Part shown: positions 23,484 through 37,137 of the stretch, piece by piece
Layout: each line of letters opens with the position of its first letter
How positions within the stretch are numbered: position 1 is the stretch's first letter
NCBI RefSeq assembly: GCF_000204055.1
Contig: NW_006768800.1
Location: 495,967-559,966, forward strand
Direction of reading: 5' to 3'
Origin: Melampsora larici-populina 98AG31
Lineage: Eukaryota > Basidiomycota > Pucciniomycetes > Pucciniales > Melampsoraceae
DNA: 64,000 nucleotides
The notes under the pieces: generated by a model
Told to the model about the DNA's origin: nothing
Database searches by the model: none
What the model saw: only the letters and a program-made list of their open reading frames with translations
Translations under genes and position numbers: made by a program

Positions 23484-24895
23484 CTGGTTATCTATTGAGT
23501 TTTTGTAGTTAGTTTTCTTATCCTACTGTTATTGAAATCCAAGTTCAATTACAAGTCCCAGAAGTATAAATGGTCTGACCATTTTGGTGTCTCAAAATTG
23601 TCAATCTTTTGTATGATTCTGAAATGCTTTGCTTGTGGTTGACTTGATTGAAATCTTGTTCATCCATGGAAAAAATGATGATGATATTTGAATTCCTATG
23701 TAAAGATTTATCATGTTTTTGAAATTCCCATAGCACAAATCCCAAAAAAATACCACAGTCAATCCATGATCCTAAATGACACCATGAGGTAAAATCTAAG
23801 GAAACCTACCACTCAAATGGAAAACCTTTGAAGAAATCAATCCAAGAAATTTTTCCAAGGCAAGTGCACTTATTTATCAGTCTAACACTGGAATGGAAGT
23901 GCATTCGTTGCAATGTTAGCCAAAAAAATTGGCATAGAAATCTCAAATCAAATTTAGAGAAAAGATCATAGAATGAATTATATAAAACATCCACCGGCAT
24001 ACTCCCTCTGACGACACCAAAAAAGGTGTTTCAAAAAGAATCAGCTCAAGTGATCTTTTCTCTTTTGACTATTTTTGGTGGGTCTTGAGTATCACTTGGA
24101 CTTTTGTTCTGTCAATAGAATTGTCTTTTGGTCATGAGTCCTACCAAACTGCTCACAAGAATTAATCCTATGGGTAAAGTGTTCACATCAACTAAGAAAA
24201 ATCACACCCAAACAAAATGAAAATAAATATCAAGCTTTGAAGTTTCCAATGAGCATTCATTAAAAAAAGTCAAAACATATTTCTTCAAAAGACCAATATT
24301 TCAATCAGCTTTGTTCTTTTTTTGTTCTTTTACTTTCTATGGAACTTTGGAACTTTCATTCAGGCTAAAGAAGACAATGAAGTTTTAAAATGATCAGAGG
24401 AAAGAGTTAGGCAATTCAGAAGAACATGTCTACTTAACAGCCATCATCAGAAATAGGAAACAAAAAAACAAAACAAAACAAAAAGACAACAGGTCAAAGG
24501 GAGAGAGGAGTGAGAAGGACAGAGAGAGAGAGCAGGGAAGGGTTTATGAAAAGAAGATTGCAAGAGTTTTAAGAGTTGCAGTAGTGCGTTCTGGTAAGGT
24601 AACAAGGACATGACGTAATCTTTTTTTAGGTGTCTCAAGGGAAGTTTAACTCGTCAATACGACTCTCTACAACTCATCTTCCTTTCTACTTATTCCCATA
24701 AGAAATCTATTGTTGCTTGGTTGGCTCGAAATGAGTAAATTTAAACAAAAAAGATCATATTCTCTCTCTCTCATACTTCTCGCATTCAACACTCATTCCA
24801 ACCTTTGCTCTCCTTTTTCTCACTTCTCACAACTTTGCTACAACAGCCTTTGAATTCCCAAATCCAGAAGTGAGTGACAGACGGTGAGGATTGAA
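23484..24895. other. Intergenic, no gene seen
   Basis: 1.4 kb between the transposon and the 3' end of the ARF gene. Short open frames only. A purine-rich GAGA-type run lies at about 24500-24540. Confidence 0.5.
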
Positions 24896-26046
<1,151 letters not shown>

Positions 26047-26997
26047 GGTACTGTTAGAGTCGTGAAAAGTTGTGAAGTTGAAAGTTTTTTGACAAGCTCG
26101 GTGGGGAGTTGAGCTTGCTGAATGGATCGATCGTTGAGGCTGTTGAGGGGAGAAGAGAGGATGATCAAAGGTATGACGTGGCAAGTGAGTCAAGGGTGAG
26201 ATAATGAAGTAAAAAAGTGAATGTTAACAATCAACCAACGTAAGAATCGATTGTTTGATGATTAAGTCACGAGATCAACGATGGGAATGAAGAGTAAGCC
26301 AATGGTAGAGTCAGCAATCGAAACGTGAGCCAAAAGTTGGTAATCAATAGAAAGTTAAGATATCGGAAAAGGGTCAGGTCGGGTTTCCTTCTCAAAGTTC
26401 TTGCAGTCGATTGTCGATCTTGATGTTTCTTGACTCGATCAAACTTGATTCTTAAACCAATCGATAGGAACGTAGAGGACAGTAACCGAGGAGAGTTAAG
26501 AAAAGAGGATAAGTCATAAGAAAAGGGTAGATTACCTTGATCAACTACTGTCTTAAAGGTTGATTTAAAGTGGGTTGAAAGTGATTCCAACAGTTGAAGT
26601 TTGATGACTGATTAGTTTTAGGAATGTAGTCTTAAATTTTTAAACTAATGATGATAATAATGAGATTGAATGATGAATGATGAATGATGAAAAGGTTGAA
26701 TGATGAAGTTGTCCTTCAGCAAAAACAGGTCAGATCATGAATCACGACTCAAACTGGATTCATACCACCACTGCCACTACACTACCACATGTCAACTAAT
26801 CATCATCATCCAACTATCAAACCTATCACTCACCTATCACTCATCCGTCATCGATCGTCTTTTATCTTGATCCATCTTTCACTTCACTATCACCTACTAC
26901 ATATAACCTGTCACTCAATCTTCACTTGGTCGCACATACTACATATCAACATCATCAAGCTTTATCATTAAATGCATGTACTTATATGATCACGCTC

Positions 26998-27130
26998 CAT
27001 GAATGAAAGCACAGCTTATCACAATCAACTGTGGTACAAATTCAACTGAGCAACACAACCATGAGTGAAATCACAGCTTATCACAATTAACTCTGGTACA
27101 TATTCACCTGGTTCACTGAGCAACATAACC
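26998..27130 (+). repeat. Diverged tandem duplication, about 62-70 bp unit
   Basis: Two adjacent copies, 26998-27058 and 27059-27130, share CACAGCTTATCACAAT, then AACT.TGGTACA.ATTCA, then CTGAGCAACA.AACC. The second copy has an extra ten or so bases (CTGGTT-like) before CTGAG. Confidence 0.8.
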
Positions 27131-27254
27131 ATGGTCCCCTGTCATTACCCCAAAAGTATAAAATCCAATTGCAAAACCTTCATCCATCATCTCATAGTTA
27201 TGGGTTAAAAGTCACAAGACACAATTTTGACACAAAGTAATCTATATAATTACA

Positions 27255-27448
27255 GTACTCAAAGCTGTGTATACTTTGCCATACATAGTTTCTTTTTTCT
27301 TTTTTCACAACTACACACGACCAGGAAAAACTATGTTTCTGGCTCAGAAGTACATATTTTGGAGCTTCAAATCAAAGACATACTTTTTCTGGGTCGTGTC
27401 TAGCTGCAAAAAAAATATACACGGCAAAGTATACACAGCTTTGAGTAC
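27255..27448. mobile_element. Foldback/MITE-like inverted repeat, 194 bp
   Basis: Starts GTACTCAAAGCTGTGTATAC and ends with the complement. The arms are about 80 bp and include matching CACACGACC-type and AAAAACTATG-type segments further in. No coding potential. A clear target duplication was not found. Confidence 0.8.
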
Positions 27449-28775
27449 CGTTTATCAATTATGTATGGAAGCACAAGTGATACATTAAAAAAAACTAGCT
27501 ACTCATCTTCTTCAAGAATGGTTCACAATTAAACCATATGACACCATGTCTGGATAGTGTTTGCTTGTTGACAAGCAAACCCTACACTGACGCCGTGCAA
27601 AATTCTTCTTGCTTCATCAAAATCTATTGATCACTTTTGCACAAGACTTTGAAACATCTTGGGGTCTTGGACTGCTCAACTTTCACTCAAACTTGGAGTA
27701 TATTTCTTTTGTTTAAAAAAGTGAGAAATTTGTTCTTGATGTGTCTTGATAATTATCATGTTGTTGGGGTCCATTGAAACAAGCACAATCTACTCCAAAA
27801 GGTAGAAATCCTTGAGAAATCAATACAAACCATTTTTCTATCTTTTACTAAAGATTTGGTTTTGAATGAAAAAAGTATGATTCATGTGAATTTACTCAAA
27901 GATTCTTGATGAAGTGTGAGGAATTTAAGTCATGTTTCCCTGAGATTTTGGAATTCATTTGTGATTGGTATATGTGAAAAAGACTTTTATGATAATCTTG
28001 TGGTATAAGCAGTCACCCCCAACAAAGAGACTTTAGATTTTCAAACCTGAGGTGTCATCTGAAATTGGTTCCTTGGGCAGTGTTTCTGAGGCAATCATCC
28101 AAAGCTTTTTTGACCTTGAAATAAGTCTTGCCAGATCATCTGGGTACCACATATGTGTGTTTTTAATTCCACTTAAAGATATTGTACGACAGATTCAGAA
28201 ATCTAAGACACTATGGAACCATCCAACAAAGAACGTATCAATTGGCAAAATTTGACAAAACAGTTGATAACAATTGATGTCAACATATGTATCACTTATG
28301 TATCAAATGGTATATCAAGGGTCAAAAACTATGGACATGTCATCAATGGAAAAGCTAACAAAACTTCCCAAGTTGAGTCAAAAACTGTTGTAGAATACCA
28401 AACACAATTGGTATCAAAGGCCTCAAAAATCAGGTATCTTTTTTTTGCAGAATCACACCCAATGGTTCCATAGGAGCTTTACAGGGTCCTGTGGTGTTTC
28501 AGAGTGTAACATAGAGATAGCACTTTAGTCAATCATAACATAGAAGCAGAGTGGTGGTGAAATGAAGGGGTGGTGAAATATGTGGTGTTCGACAGAATAA
28601 ATAGACAGGGTCAACATTCAAAGAGCTACAGGCACTGGAGAGTGCAGGGATTTATATAATTTATACAAGCATTGCTTAGATATAAGAATTGGATGAATTT
28701 GATATTGATATAAGTACAAGATTTGAGATACATTGGAGTAATTAATACTCATGTGGATTATGTATGATTATCCTA

Positions 28776-28826
28776 GGTGGTGATCTCATATTGGTGGTGA
28801 TCTCATATTGGTGGTGATCTCATATG
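28776..28826 (+). repeat. Three tandem copies of a 17-bp unit
   Basis: GGTGGTGATCTCATATT is repeated three times without gaps (last copy ends ATATG). A short, perfect and therefore probably young expansion. Confidence 0.9.
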
Positions 28827-30754
28827 TATGCATATGAGTTCAACAATTTTTCGATCTTTGACATGTCTTTGGACTGTGCCATACAAAGCAGAACACTATA
28901 ATGTTCCAGAGAAATTACACCCTCACAGCCTGTGCATCTGTTATTGGTGGTCAATTTTTGAAAACACAGGGAATTTTATCAATTTATATTTCTCAGGGGC
29001 GCCTTCACAGCACTTGATTATCTGTCTATTCAATTGAGAGCCTTGAAAAGAGCTTCTAACTTCACATCATACATGTTCAAACTCAGAAGGGATGACCACC
29101 ATGAACACTTTGAATTATCTTTCTTCCTTAGTGGTCTTACACTCCATCAACCCTCATCTTACTGGTGGATCCGGAAATGTTCAATTGACATGTTGTGTGA
29201 TGAAGAAAGTTTGGCAATATCATCAAAAAGTAGTATTGAAAGGTTTTTCAAAGACAGACATGTGTATGGATGTATGCAAATTTGAAGAATAAAATTCACT
29301 GGAACCTTACACATAGTGCTTTTTCATTTGCGTGAGGCACCTCTGCCCTTGTCAATTCTGAGCCCTTTTTACATGACCACAGGCTGTCAAATACCCATGG
29401 TGGTATATGACTGGTATAAACTCATAAGACTTGCTCTCATGGCTCATTGTCAAGAGCAACACTGCACCAGCTAGCCTAACATATTGTGTATGTAGTGCAG
29501 TGTTACACAAAGCACTTCACTCATTGCCTTTCCCTAATATCATACCACATGAGCCATGCTACTTCCCTGGTAGATGTAGGTGGATGAAATTCATAAGCAG
29601 TCAATGTAACAGCATCAGCATATTGGCCCTGGTATTGGATGTTAATGGGATTCATAGGGCAGTGATATGGCTTTGATACATCACCCAAAGTCTCAAATTT
29701 AAGTAGCAGTAGTAGACTGCATCCTACAGAAGACCCATGGTGTAGTGCAGCAGCAGACTGTTGTCAAGAGAACCTCATAACAATGATACTCAATAATGTC
29801 ACACACATTAGATCAAACTTGACACAATCTGTCAACAACAGTTGACCCTTGGCTCCAGAATAGAAGCAGTGTTGCATCTTCCAAGCTCCAGGGTGGAAGT
29901 CAAGGAATACAAGCTCATTATAATTCCATATCAAAACACTTGATTCTTATAAATAAAGAAAAAGATTGACTGATACAGTTGTACCTTGATATTTATACTT
30001 GTCAATATTAAAGCTTGTTGTGAAACTTGACCAGCTTTGCTGATCCTGTAAAATTAATCAGTTAGCAAGACAAGGCTTGGAAATAAATAGGCCCAAACTA
30101 CCCAGTAGTACCTCTAATTTACCAGGGTGTCCTACAAGCTGAGTGGAATAACCTGAAATCCAGAGTATGATGCTTATAAGGGCTTTTCATATTCTGCTGG
30201 AGATATTGGAGCACAATTGACCACAGTATTTAATTGGGTGTACCAAGAAAGGCCATTCAGCCTCTTCTTTCAGTAAATGCTCACTCAAACAGAAGCTCAC
30301 CCCTCACATACATTGTCTCCCAAAAGAAAATGTGAGTAAGTGCAAAACATAATTCTAGATGAATAATATGTTGTGTTAGTGAGATATTTTTGTGGGTTTT
30401 GTGTTCCACAGACCATGAGCTTATGGATCAAACATGGGATCTTTTCAATTGCCTCACATGTCAAACCTTTACCACAGGTCAGAAGTTTTCCTCAACAATT
30501 CATGTTTTCCTCATAATCAGCTCTCTCACATGCACATACAGGAAGTCAGTCAGCTTCCTTCTATTTTTCTCAAACATGCTCACATGAATAGGTGTTTCCA
30601 AGTAGTCACATAGTATCAATTTTAGGTTATTTCTCTTCAAAATACCATGCAGGAAGGATTTCATAATTGCCCCCCCCAAAATCTCTTATTTATACCCAAA
30701 ATGATTGGAATCTTTCCTCTTGCTTGTTTTTGACTTCATTAACTTGCCATGCAC

Positions 30755-32253
30755 TCAATGGTACCATAACGCCTAGTAAATGTTATATCATTAAGCCACT
30801 AGTAAGAAAACTGGAATTAGCTGTTGCCTTTTTGATCACAAAGAAAAAACAGAGTAGAAGTTGTATAGTAGATATTTTGATTCTCACCTTCTCCCAGCTT
30901 GTTACTTGGTCATAATCAGAGTCCTTGAAGTTCTTTTGTGAAAATTCTTTTCTGAAACTGGGATTGCAACTTTTGAAAACTTCTCGGGCTACATACTTAT
31001 GTTTCACATTTTGTGAAATCCATTCCTTCAATATGTTCCAAGAAGCCCTGTTCAAATTTTCATGACAACCTCTTTTGAACTCTGATTGAAATATAATTGT
31101 TGACCTTTGAGCTATGAAAGATCTCTTTTTGTATAGTGAGGACTCATCTCTATTGACTTCATGCAATTCTAACACAGCATCATGAAATTCACAGATCTCT
31201 TTCATCATCCAGTCTTTGAAAAACTCCTTTGCATGATATAGTGTTGAATCCAAGTTAGGATAGGGGAGCTCGTCGCCTATATGACCATAGTTATTCAACA
31301 GCCACACTACCCTATACATCGTCAATGGGAACAGAATGTTAATTGCTGACCATACAGCAAAGCTATTACAGGCCCTAGGATTGTTTGGGAAAAATAATTG
31401 CAAGTCATTTGTCATCATGGACTCAATTTGATTCCAAAATACTGGCATATCTCTGAAGATGCTTTCATGAATGTGCATTCTCTGAGATGCATAATTGGCT
31501 ATAAGAAACGTTCTCGATTTAGAAGGATGGCCGTTGTAAGGGAGACCATTGGCTGTTCTGGGCTGTTTTTCACCGTGACTTAATCTCATTGAATTTGTCT
31601 CATAAGTGTCATCTGATGTTTTGCCTGTGGCTTCAAGGATATCATAATCATTGGTTGTTTCCTGTCCATCTGCATAACCCCTTAGTTTCCAAACATCTTC
31701 CAGGCTTGAATGATGTTCAGGGTTGTATCCTTGTGAGTAATTGGGAGTCATGAATGCTTGATAAGGACTGAAGTTTTCGGCATCATAATTGAGGACTGTT
31801 CCTGAATACTGTGGATACTGATTGATTGCTCCAGAGGAAGAAGACTTGGTGTAAATGTCTGCTAAGCCCCCTGTATGGTGGTTTGATACTGGATCATCAT
31901 CAACAATAAGACCATTGTGGATTGACTGATCATGTGAACCTTTCTGTCTGTAGTCTAGGGTTTGATATAGAGGAAAAATGAGCTCCTGAATTCCTAAGTG
32001 AAAACTATCAGTGATAAGGGACCCAAAGGAACTCACATTGTTCAAAGCTTTCCATACCTTCAGCTGCAGATTCTTCTGGTGGCTCATGAATGAGATGACC
32101 TTGAGTGTATTGTGGCACTGGTATGGCATCTTCCAAAAATCCTGAGGTTGACATTACTTGATTTCCCTTTTGGGAGAAGCTGTTGAAATGTGCATGAATC
32201 ACTTCAAAGGAAAGGAACACTTTGAGAAAGAATAGTATGCAATTGAAAAACAT
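30755..32253 (-). CDS. Predicted secreted protein of unknown function, three exons, 439 aa
   Basis: Exons (minus strand) 32253-32058, 31993-30888 and 30772-30755; introns of 64 and 115 nt with GTATGG and GTGAGA donors, in phase. The N-terminus is a signal peptide (MFFNCILFFLKVFLSFEVIHA), followed by a polar, Ser/Asn/Tyr-rich region with many short motifs (residues 40-185). A folded-looking C-terminal half rich in Trp, Tyr and Cys follows (NQIESMMTNDLQLFFPN, CNSFAVWSAINILFPLTMYR, FFKDWMMKEICEFHDAVLELH, CNPSFRKEFSQ). The last five codons (ALWYH) come from a tiny exon and are less certain; without it the frame would run 37 codons into the intron. No catalytic motif recognised. It lies alone in repeat-rich DNA, a typical setting for effector candidates of rust fungi; this role is inference. 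Confidence 0.72.
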
Positions 32254-35200
32254 GTTTTCATATATATAACAAATAATTGTCTTTTGGTAGCAAATTTCTG
32301 ATGGTATTGTATCAATTTCTTAGATAAACAGTCTTCTCAAGATGCAATTTGATGAGGAGGAGATACAAATACTGTTAGCTGATGATTTCAGAATATGTTG
32401 TGATAAGCACATGATAAGAAAAGGTATATGAAAATTTCTTGGCATGTTTGGTTTAGATGCACGTTTTAAAACTCAATTCAATCTCATTATAAGATCCCTC
32501 AAGTGGTTTCAATCTTATGACACCAAGTTTCATTGTTTTGAAATGCAAATTCCCTCCATTTCATCTAAAACTTAAATTACTCAAGTGTTTTCAACCTTGT
32601 ATTCCAATCTTGTTACACAACAGTGTATTAATTGGCTGTTTATGTAAAGTCACCCAATTCATTCTGATTTTCTTACACTTAGGGTGAAGTTGGTGACACA
32701 ATTCTTGTCCAGAAATCACATTCTGTAAAACTTAAAATGTCAAGATGAAAAACATGGGACATGACCAGAATTGAAAGTTTTATAGAATTCAATTTTTGAA
32801 CAGGATTTTTCTAAGTGAATGTGCCCAATGCCTCCAAGGATAATTTTGAATAGCCCTGAATGAGAGGACCTCACAAAACTACTCAATTTGTGAATTGAAT
32901 GATATTGGTGACTCCAGGGATCTTTTTTTCAAAAGTACTTAATCAAGTGCCTCTTGAAGGTTGCCAGCATACATGTAGAGGACAATCCCATTGAAATCAT
33001 TTGGTATTGTCAACTGGGTTACTGTCTTTTACATCATAAAATATGCCATTGATTTCAATATTTTTTCCAACAACCTTATTGCAAAAAGCTCTGGCTGCTT
33101 TCCCTCTGAGTCTTGGGAACCTCAGGTTTATAAACTCACCACTGTCAATGAAGATAACTCTGAATTCCAAATGCAAAATGTTGTTGGACTGGATTACCTT
33201 GGACCAGGTATTTGAGACAATGTTCCTACATTTTATTTGGCCCTGAATAAAGCCTGTGACCATATGGGGCCCATGATACTAAAATGTATGTGTCACCTGA
33301 TCAACATAAAGGAGTATTTGGAAAAGTTGATCAAGAATATTTTATGTTTGTCTACCAAGATTTAGATTTTAGTGAGAGAGGTTTAATGAAATTGTATCAA
33401 TTACTCAATTTTTTGGATAAATAGACAACCTTCTCAAATGCAACTGTGATGGGTGAGAGCTTGATATACTGTTTGCTGATTATTTTGATTTTCTCCTGAT
33501 AAGCAAATGACTGTCAGGAGAACATTTCTATTGTGATCTCTTGGCAAGGTGGTTCTGGTTGCATTCTTTTGCAATCCAAAATCCTTGAGGTGATTGAAAT
33601 TCTTTTGAATCAAGTTGCATTCTCAGCACAAAATACTTCAAGGAATTCTGATCATGTTGTGTCCAGTTGCAGTTTCACAAGTGTAAATCCCTCAGTGAAT
33701 TCCAATCCTATTACACTCATGTGCAGATCCCTCACACTGCCAATCCTTTTTGAAAAACATCATTGCCAAATGCTAGAGACCCTGATTTTTTGTGATACAC
33801 ATATGACTCTTGAGATAACAACTCCATCAAAATCTCCTGATATATTGGTTTTAGTTGCACTGTTTTACAGTGCAAACTCCCTGAAGAGATTCCGATCATA
33901 CAAGGTTCCATTGCAAAGTCTCATATTGCAAGACACTTCAAGTGATTGCAATCCTGTTATGTTGAAGTGCAGTGTTTTGACAAATCAAAATACCTCAAGT
34001 TTCCGACGCTCTTTTGAAAACATTATTCCCAAACTCTCTTGCTGTGTTTTCAAATCTCTTCCACTGGTACAGATTCAAAGTATGCATCCCAGTATGTAAA
34101 TGAGATTACAGGACTTTATTGGTACCAATATCTACAACACATATACATCTGTAGCACATCATAAAATCCTGCTTTCTACACTGCCAGGCCACAAGTCACT
34201 AGCTCACTGCTGTGCAATTCTCTTCCAGGTTTGCCTATCAATCACCACTGTGCTGCCAATGGTCAAACAAATTTCAATCTTTGTTCCTGAAGTGATATCA
34301 GGGTGGTAACTATAGTACAGGTGGTAATGAGACAATTTTGAAAGTTTTTCTGAATACATCAACCAATAGACACTCTAAAAATATAAGAAACTACTCAGAA
34401 CGATGGTATTGAACCTTGCAATGTAATAATAGTTTTGGATTTTTGGATTGTTTCCTTACCCCTACTTTTTTTGTGTATGGTTGTCTTTGTCTTCTGACTA
34501 GAAAACATTATCTTTCTATAGTGTTTGATGGTATACTAGGGTTTCCATATGGGCCAATGATTGACTTATCATCTTCATGTATCTACCTCTTAGAGTATCC
34601 ATATTGGAGCCAATTGTCTGTGGGGTCTTGGCAATGTCCTGGCCAATCTACAGGAATCTGTTAAAGTGGACCCTCATGAATGACTTGGGGTAAGACATCA
34701 AGATTCCTAGGATTTAAAGAGGCTCTTTTCATCTGTGATATCTGCATGGGAGTCAGACTTGATATCAGATGCAATGACTACAAACAACCATCTCAAAACA
34801 CCTACACAACCCAAGCCTTGCAAACATGACTTTGATTTATCTTTGAATATCTTTGTTGAAGCATGATAAATCAGTCAGCCAATGTTTTCCCCTCAGAACC
34901 AGAATAAAACAAACTTTCCAAGTCAACCATCATGTCATTGTATTGATGCCTAAGCTTCAATCTTCCTGAACTCTTCCTGTTATCCTCATATTGACCCCTC
35001 TGACATACACCTACAGTAGGCCATTGTACTCTATCCTTAGACAAATGCTCACTCTCATTCTCATATATGTATCAACTCCTCCAAAACATGCAGAAAGGAT
35101 CAATTTTTTAGTTCTCTGTGTTTTGCATTTCACTGAATAGGTGTATACAGTCAAACAACTCCTTTGAAGCCTTACATCCCCAAATGAATACCTCTCTAAA

Positions 35201-37137
35201 TCCTTATCCAACCTGTAGCCATGATTTCTGAGTTCTCCCAAATTAAGTGGAACCAAAATTTAATAAACTCCCATATTTCAACCTATCACAGTAGTATCCC
35301 AACCAAAAACCTTAAAGAAAACAAAAAAACCTATCAGTAGGGAAGTATTTAATTCATGAAGCCTCAAAACTTTAACCCTTTATTACTTCTTTACTTAAAC
35401 AACAAAGTTGTTATTCAATTATACATTCAAAGATCTTCTTTTTCATAAACTAATTAACAAATCAATCACTAAATTCTTTTGATACCAAGTTGGATTTTTT
35501 TTCAAGAAGATCAATCAAGAGCCTGCCCTGACCTATATCAAATTATCTTTCCTATATATGTAGAGGGACCAATGTTTTACATGTCTTTAGAGGGATTTCA
35601 ACATACAATAGCCATGAATATATGCCTTTAAAGGGGTTCTCCAACAAAGACATCATCCCTCTAAGACTCTACCCATAAAGAATCTTTTCCAGACAGTATG
35701 GTTTTAGAAGGGTTTGATTGCCTGAAATTTGAATCTCAGCTTTCAGTGCGTGCCCATGTGCTCAGCGTGGACATGCTTCTTCTGTGTTATGAGTGCAGCG
35801 CTTACATATGATGGTTCACTTAAAAAGCAAGATATCATATGATAGTATCCAGTCAAACAGGTCTTTTCAAGTTCACAAATACCTCTTTTCTTCCAATTTC
35901 ATAACGGGCAGTTTATTTCGTTGTGAATATAGATGCGTGCATTGGCATAACCATGTTCTTGAAAGATTGGGATGTGGTTTCCAGATACCTGTCTGACAGT
36001 ATTTTGAAAGGAGTTGGCTCAAATTAGAGATTTTCTATGAAATGATTTTGAGACTAGGAAAGAAAATATCCTCCTCATCATCTTCCACAAATTCATCAAG
36101 CTTTTCGATACCTTCTTTACATTTCTGATGTTCTTTGTAAATCACCTGCTTAAGTATACATGTATTCATGCATGCATTGTTGGGCAATATGAAGTAGAAA
36201 GGAGCTCAAGGAGTATATATAAGTAGCTTTACTGGTTTATATTTTTGATTTTTGATAAACAGTTGATTGATGTGTGAATAGTTAAGTTTTTGATCGACTT
36301 GTAAAACATATGATAAGTTGATAGAAATTCAGAAGATAGATTTCTTGTGATGTACCGGAAAGATAACAAAGTGTAATAATACACTATGATGATCTATATT
36401 TTTCAACGAATCAGGATAGGTGAGTGATCCATGTGAAACCATTCATATTTCGAGCTCTCTAGGATCTACAATGGTATTATTTTGTGCTTCCTGCAGACCA
36501 ACCACAGTGATCAATGTGGGTGCAAAAAGAAGTATATGGTAGGTTGAATCTGTAATCCTTAGGAGCCCCAACGGATTTCAACACCAAAAAACTACAGTAG
36601 GGGTCTTCAAATACTACTGAAAAGACATGTGAAAGGAAATCAAAATTCAACCGATGATCGAAAAGTGAAACTTGATAAAACCTCAAGAGCAGAAGTAGCT
36701 GGTCCAGGTTGTTTTCAGGGTCAAGAAGATTTCAAGACAGGGGCTTAACATAAGTTTAAGAGTAGAATTGAAATCAAATCTCGATCTTGAAGGTGTGTAA
36801 AATCAAAATCAAATTAAAAAAAAAGTCAAGTTTGATTGATTTATTAAATTGAGAGTTTTTAATTTTAGAAATAACTAAATTTTAATTAATTAAATTACCA
36901 TAGAACCATTTTTAAATTTTTTTCACAATCGAGAATCGAAATCTTCTTTATCTTCTGATCAACTCTGTGAAGTGAAGTGAAGTGAGAAGTGAAGAGAATT
37001 AGATTTCTACACACGTTAAAGAGCTCTACACATTGAAGATTTTCTCATCATTCATTTTTTTGATTCTTAAACTCACTTGAACAACTTTATAGAAATTCTC
37101 ATTAGTTTTCTCATTTCATTTCTTTAAATCCATCATC
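32254..37137. other. Gene-poor 4.9 kb with degenerate repeats
   Basis: No convincing gene. 32290-32430 and 33380-33510 are diverged direct copies of each other (shared ATTGTATCAATT, CTTCTCAA.ATGCAA, ATACTGTT.GCTGAT). 32490-32620 and 33580-33990 carry degenerate copies of a 60-70 bp unit. The longest open frame (33533-34099) lies inside these repeats and is probably spurious. 36950-37000 has a GTGAAGTGAA-type microsatellite just upstream of the desaturase gene. Confidence 0.5.
32490..33990 (+). repeat. Degenerate interspersed 60-70 bp repeat, at least seven copies
   Basis: Copies recognisable at about 32496, 32570, 33585, 33636, 33688, 33867 and 33930. The common core is CCTCAAGTGATTCCAATC followed by a TGTTACACT-like segment, then AAGTGCAGTGTTTT and TGCAAA. 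Copies differ at many positions, indicating old age. Confidence 0.55.

Larger units (their letters stand above)
26047..30754. other. Gene-poor, repeat-rich 4.7 kb
   Basis: Only short open frames with no recognisable products. Contains a tandem duplication (26998-27130), a 194-bp foldback element (27255-27448) and a short three-copy repeat (28776-28826), given separately. The remainder is AT-rich and may be decayed transposon. The part up to about 26600 is the ARF1 promoter side. Confidence 0.5.

Noticed and set aside
33533..34099. Longest open frame (188 codons) in the 32-37 kb region
   Set aside because: Lies within the degenerate repeat array, with repeat-derived composition, no splice structure and no family.
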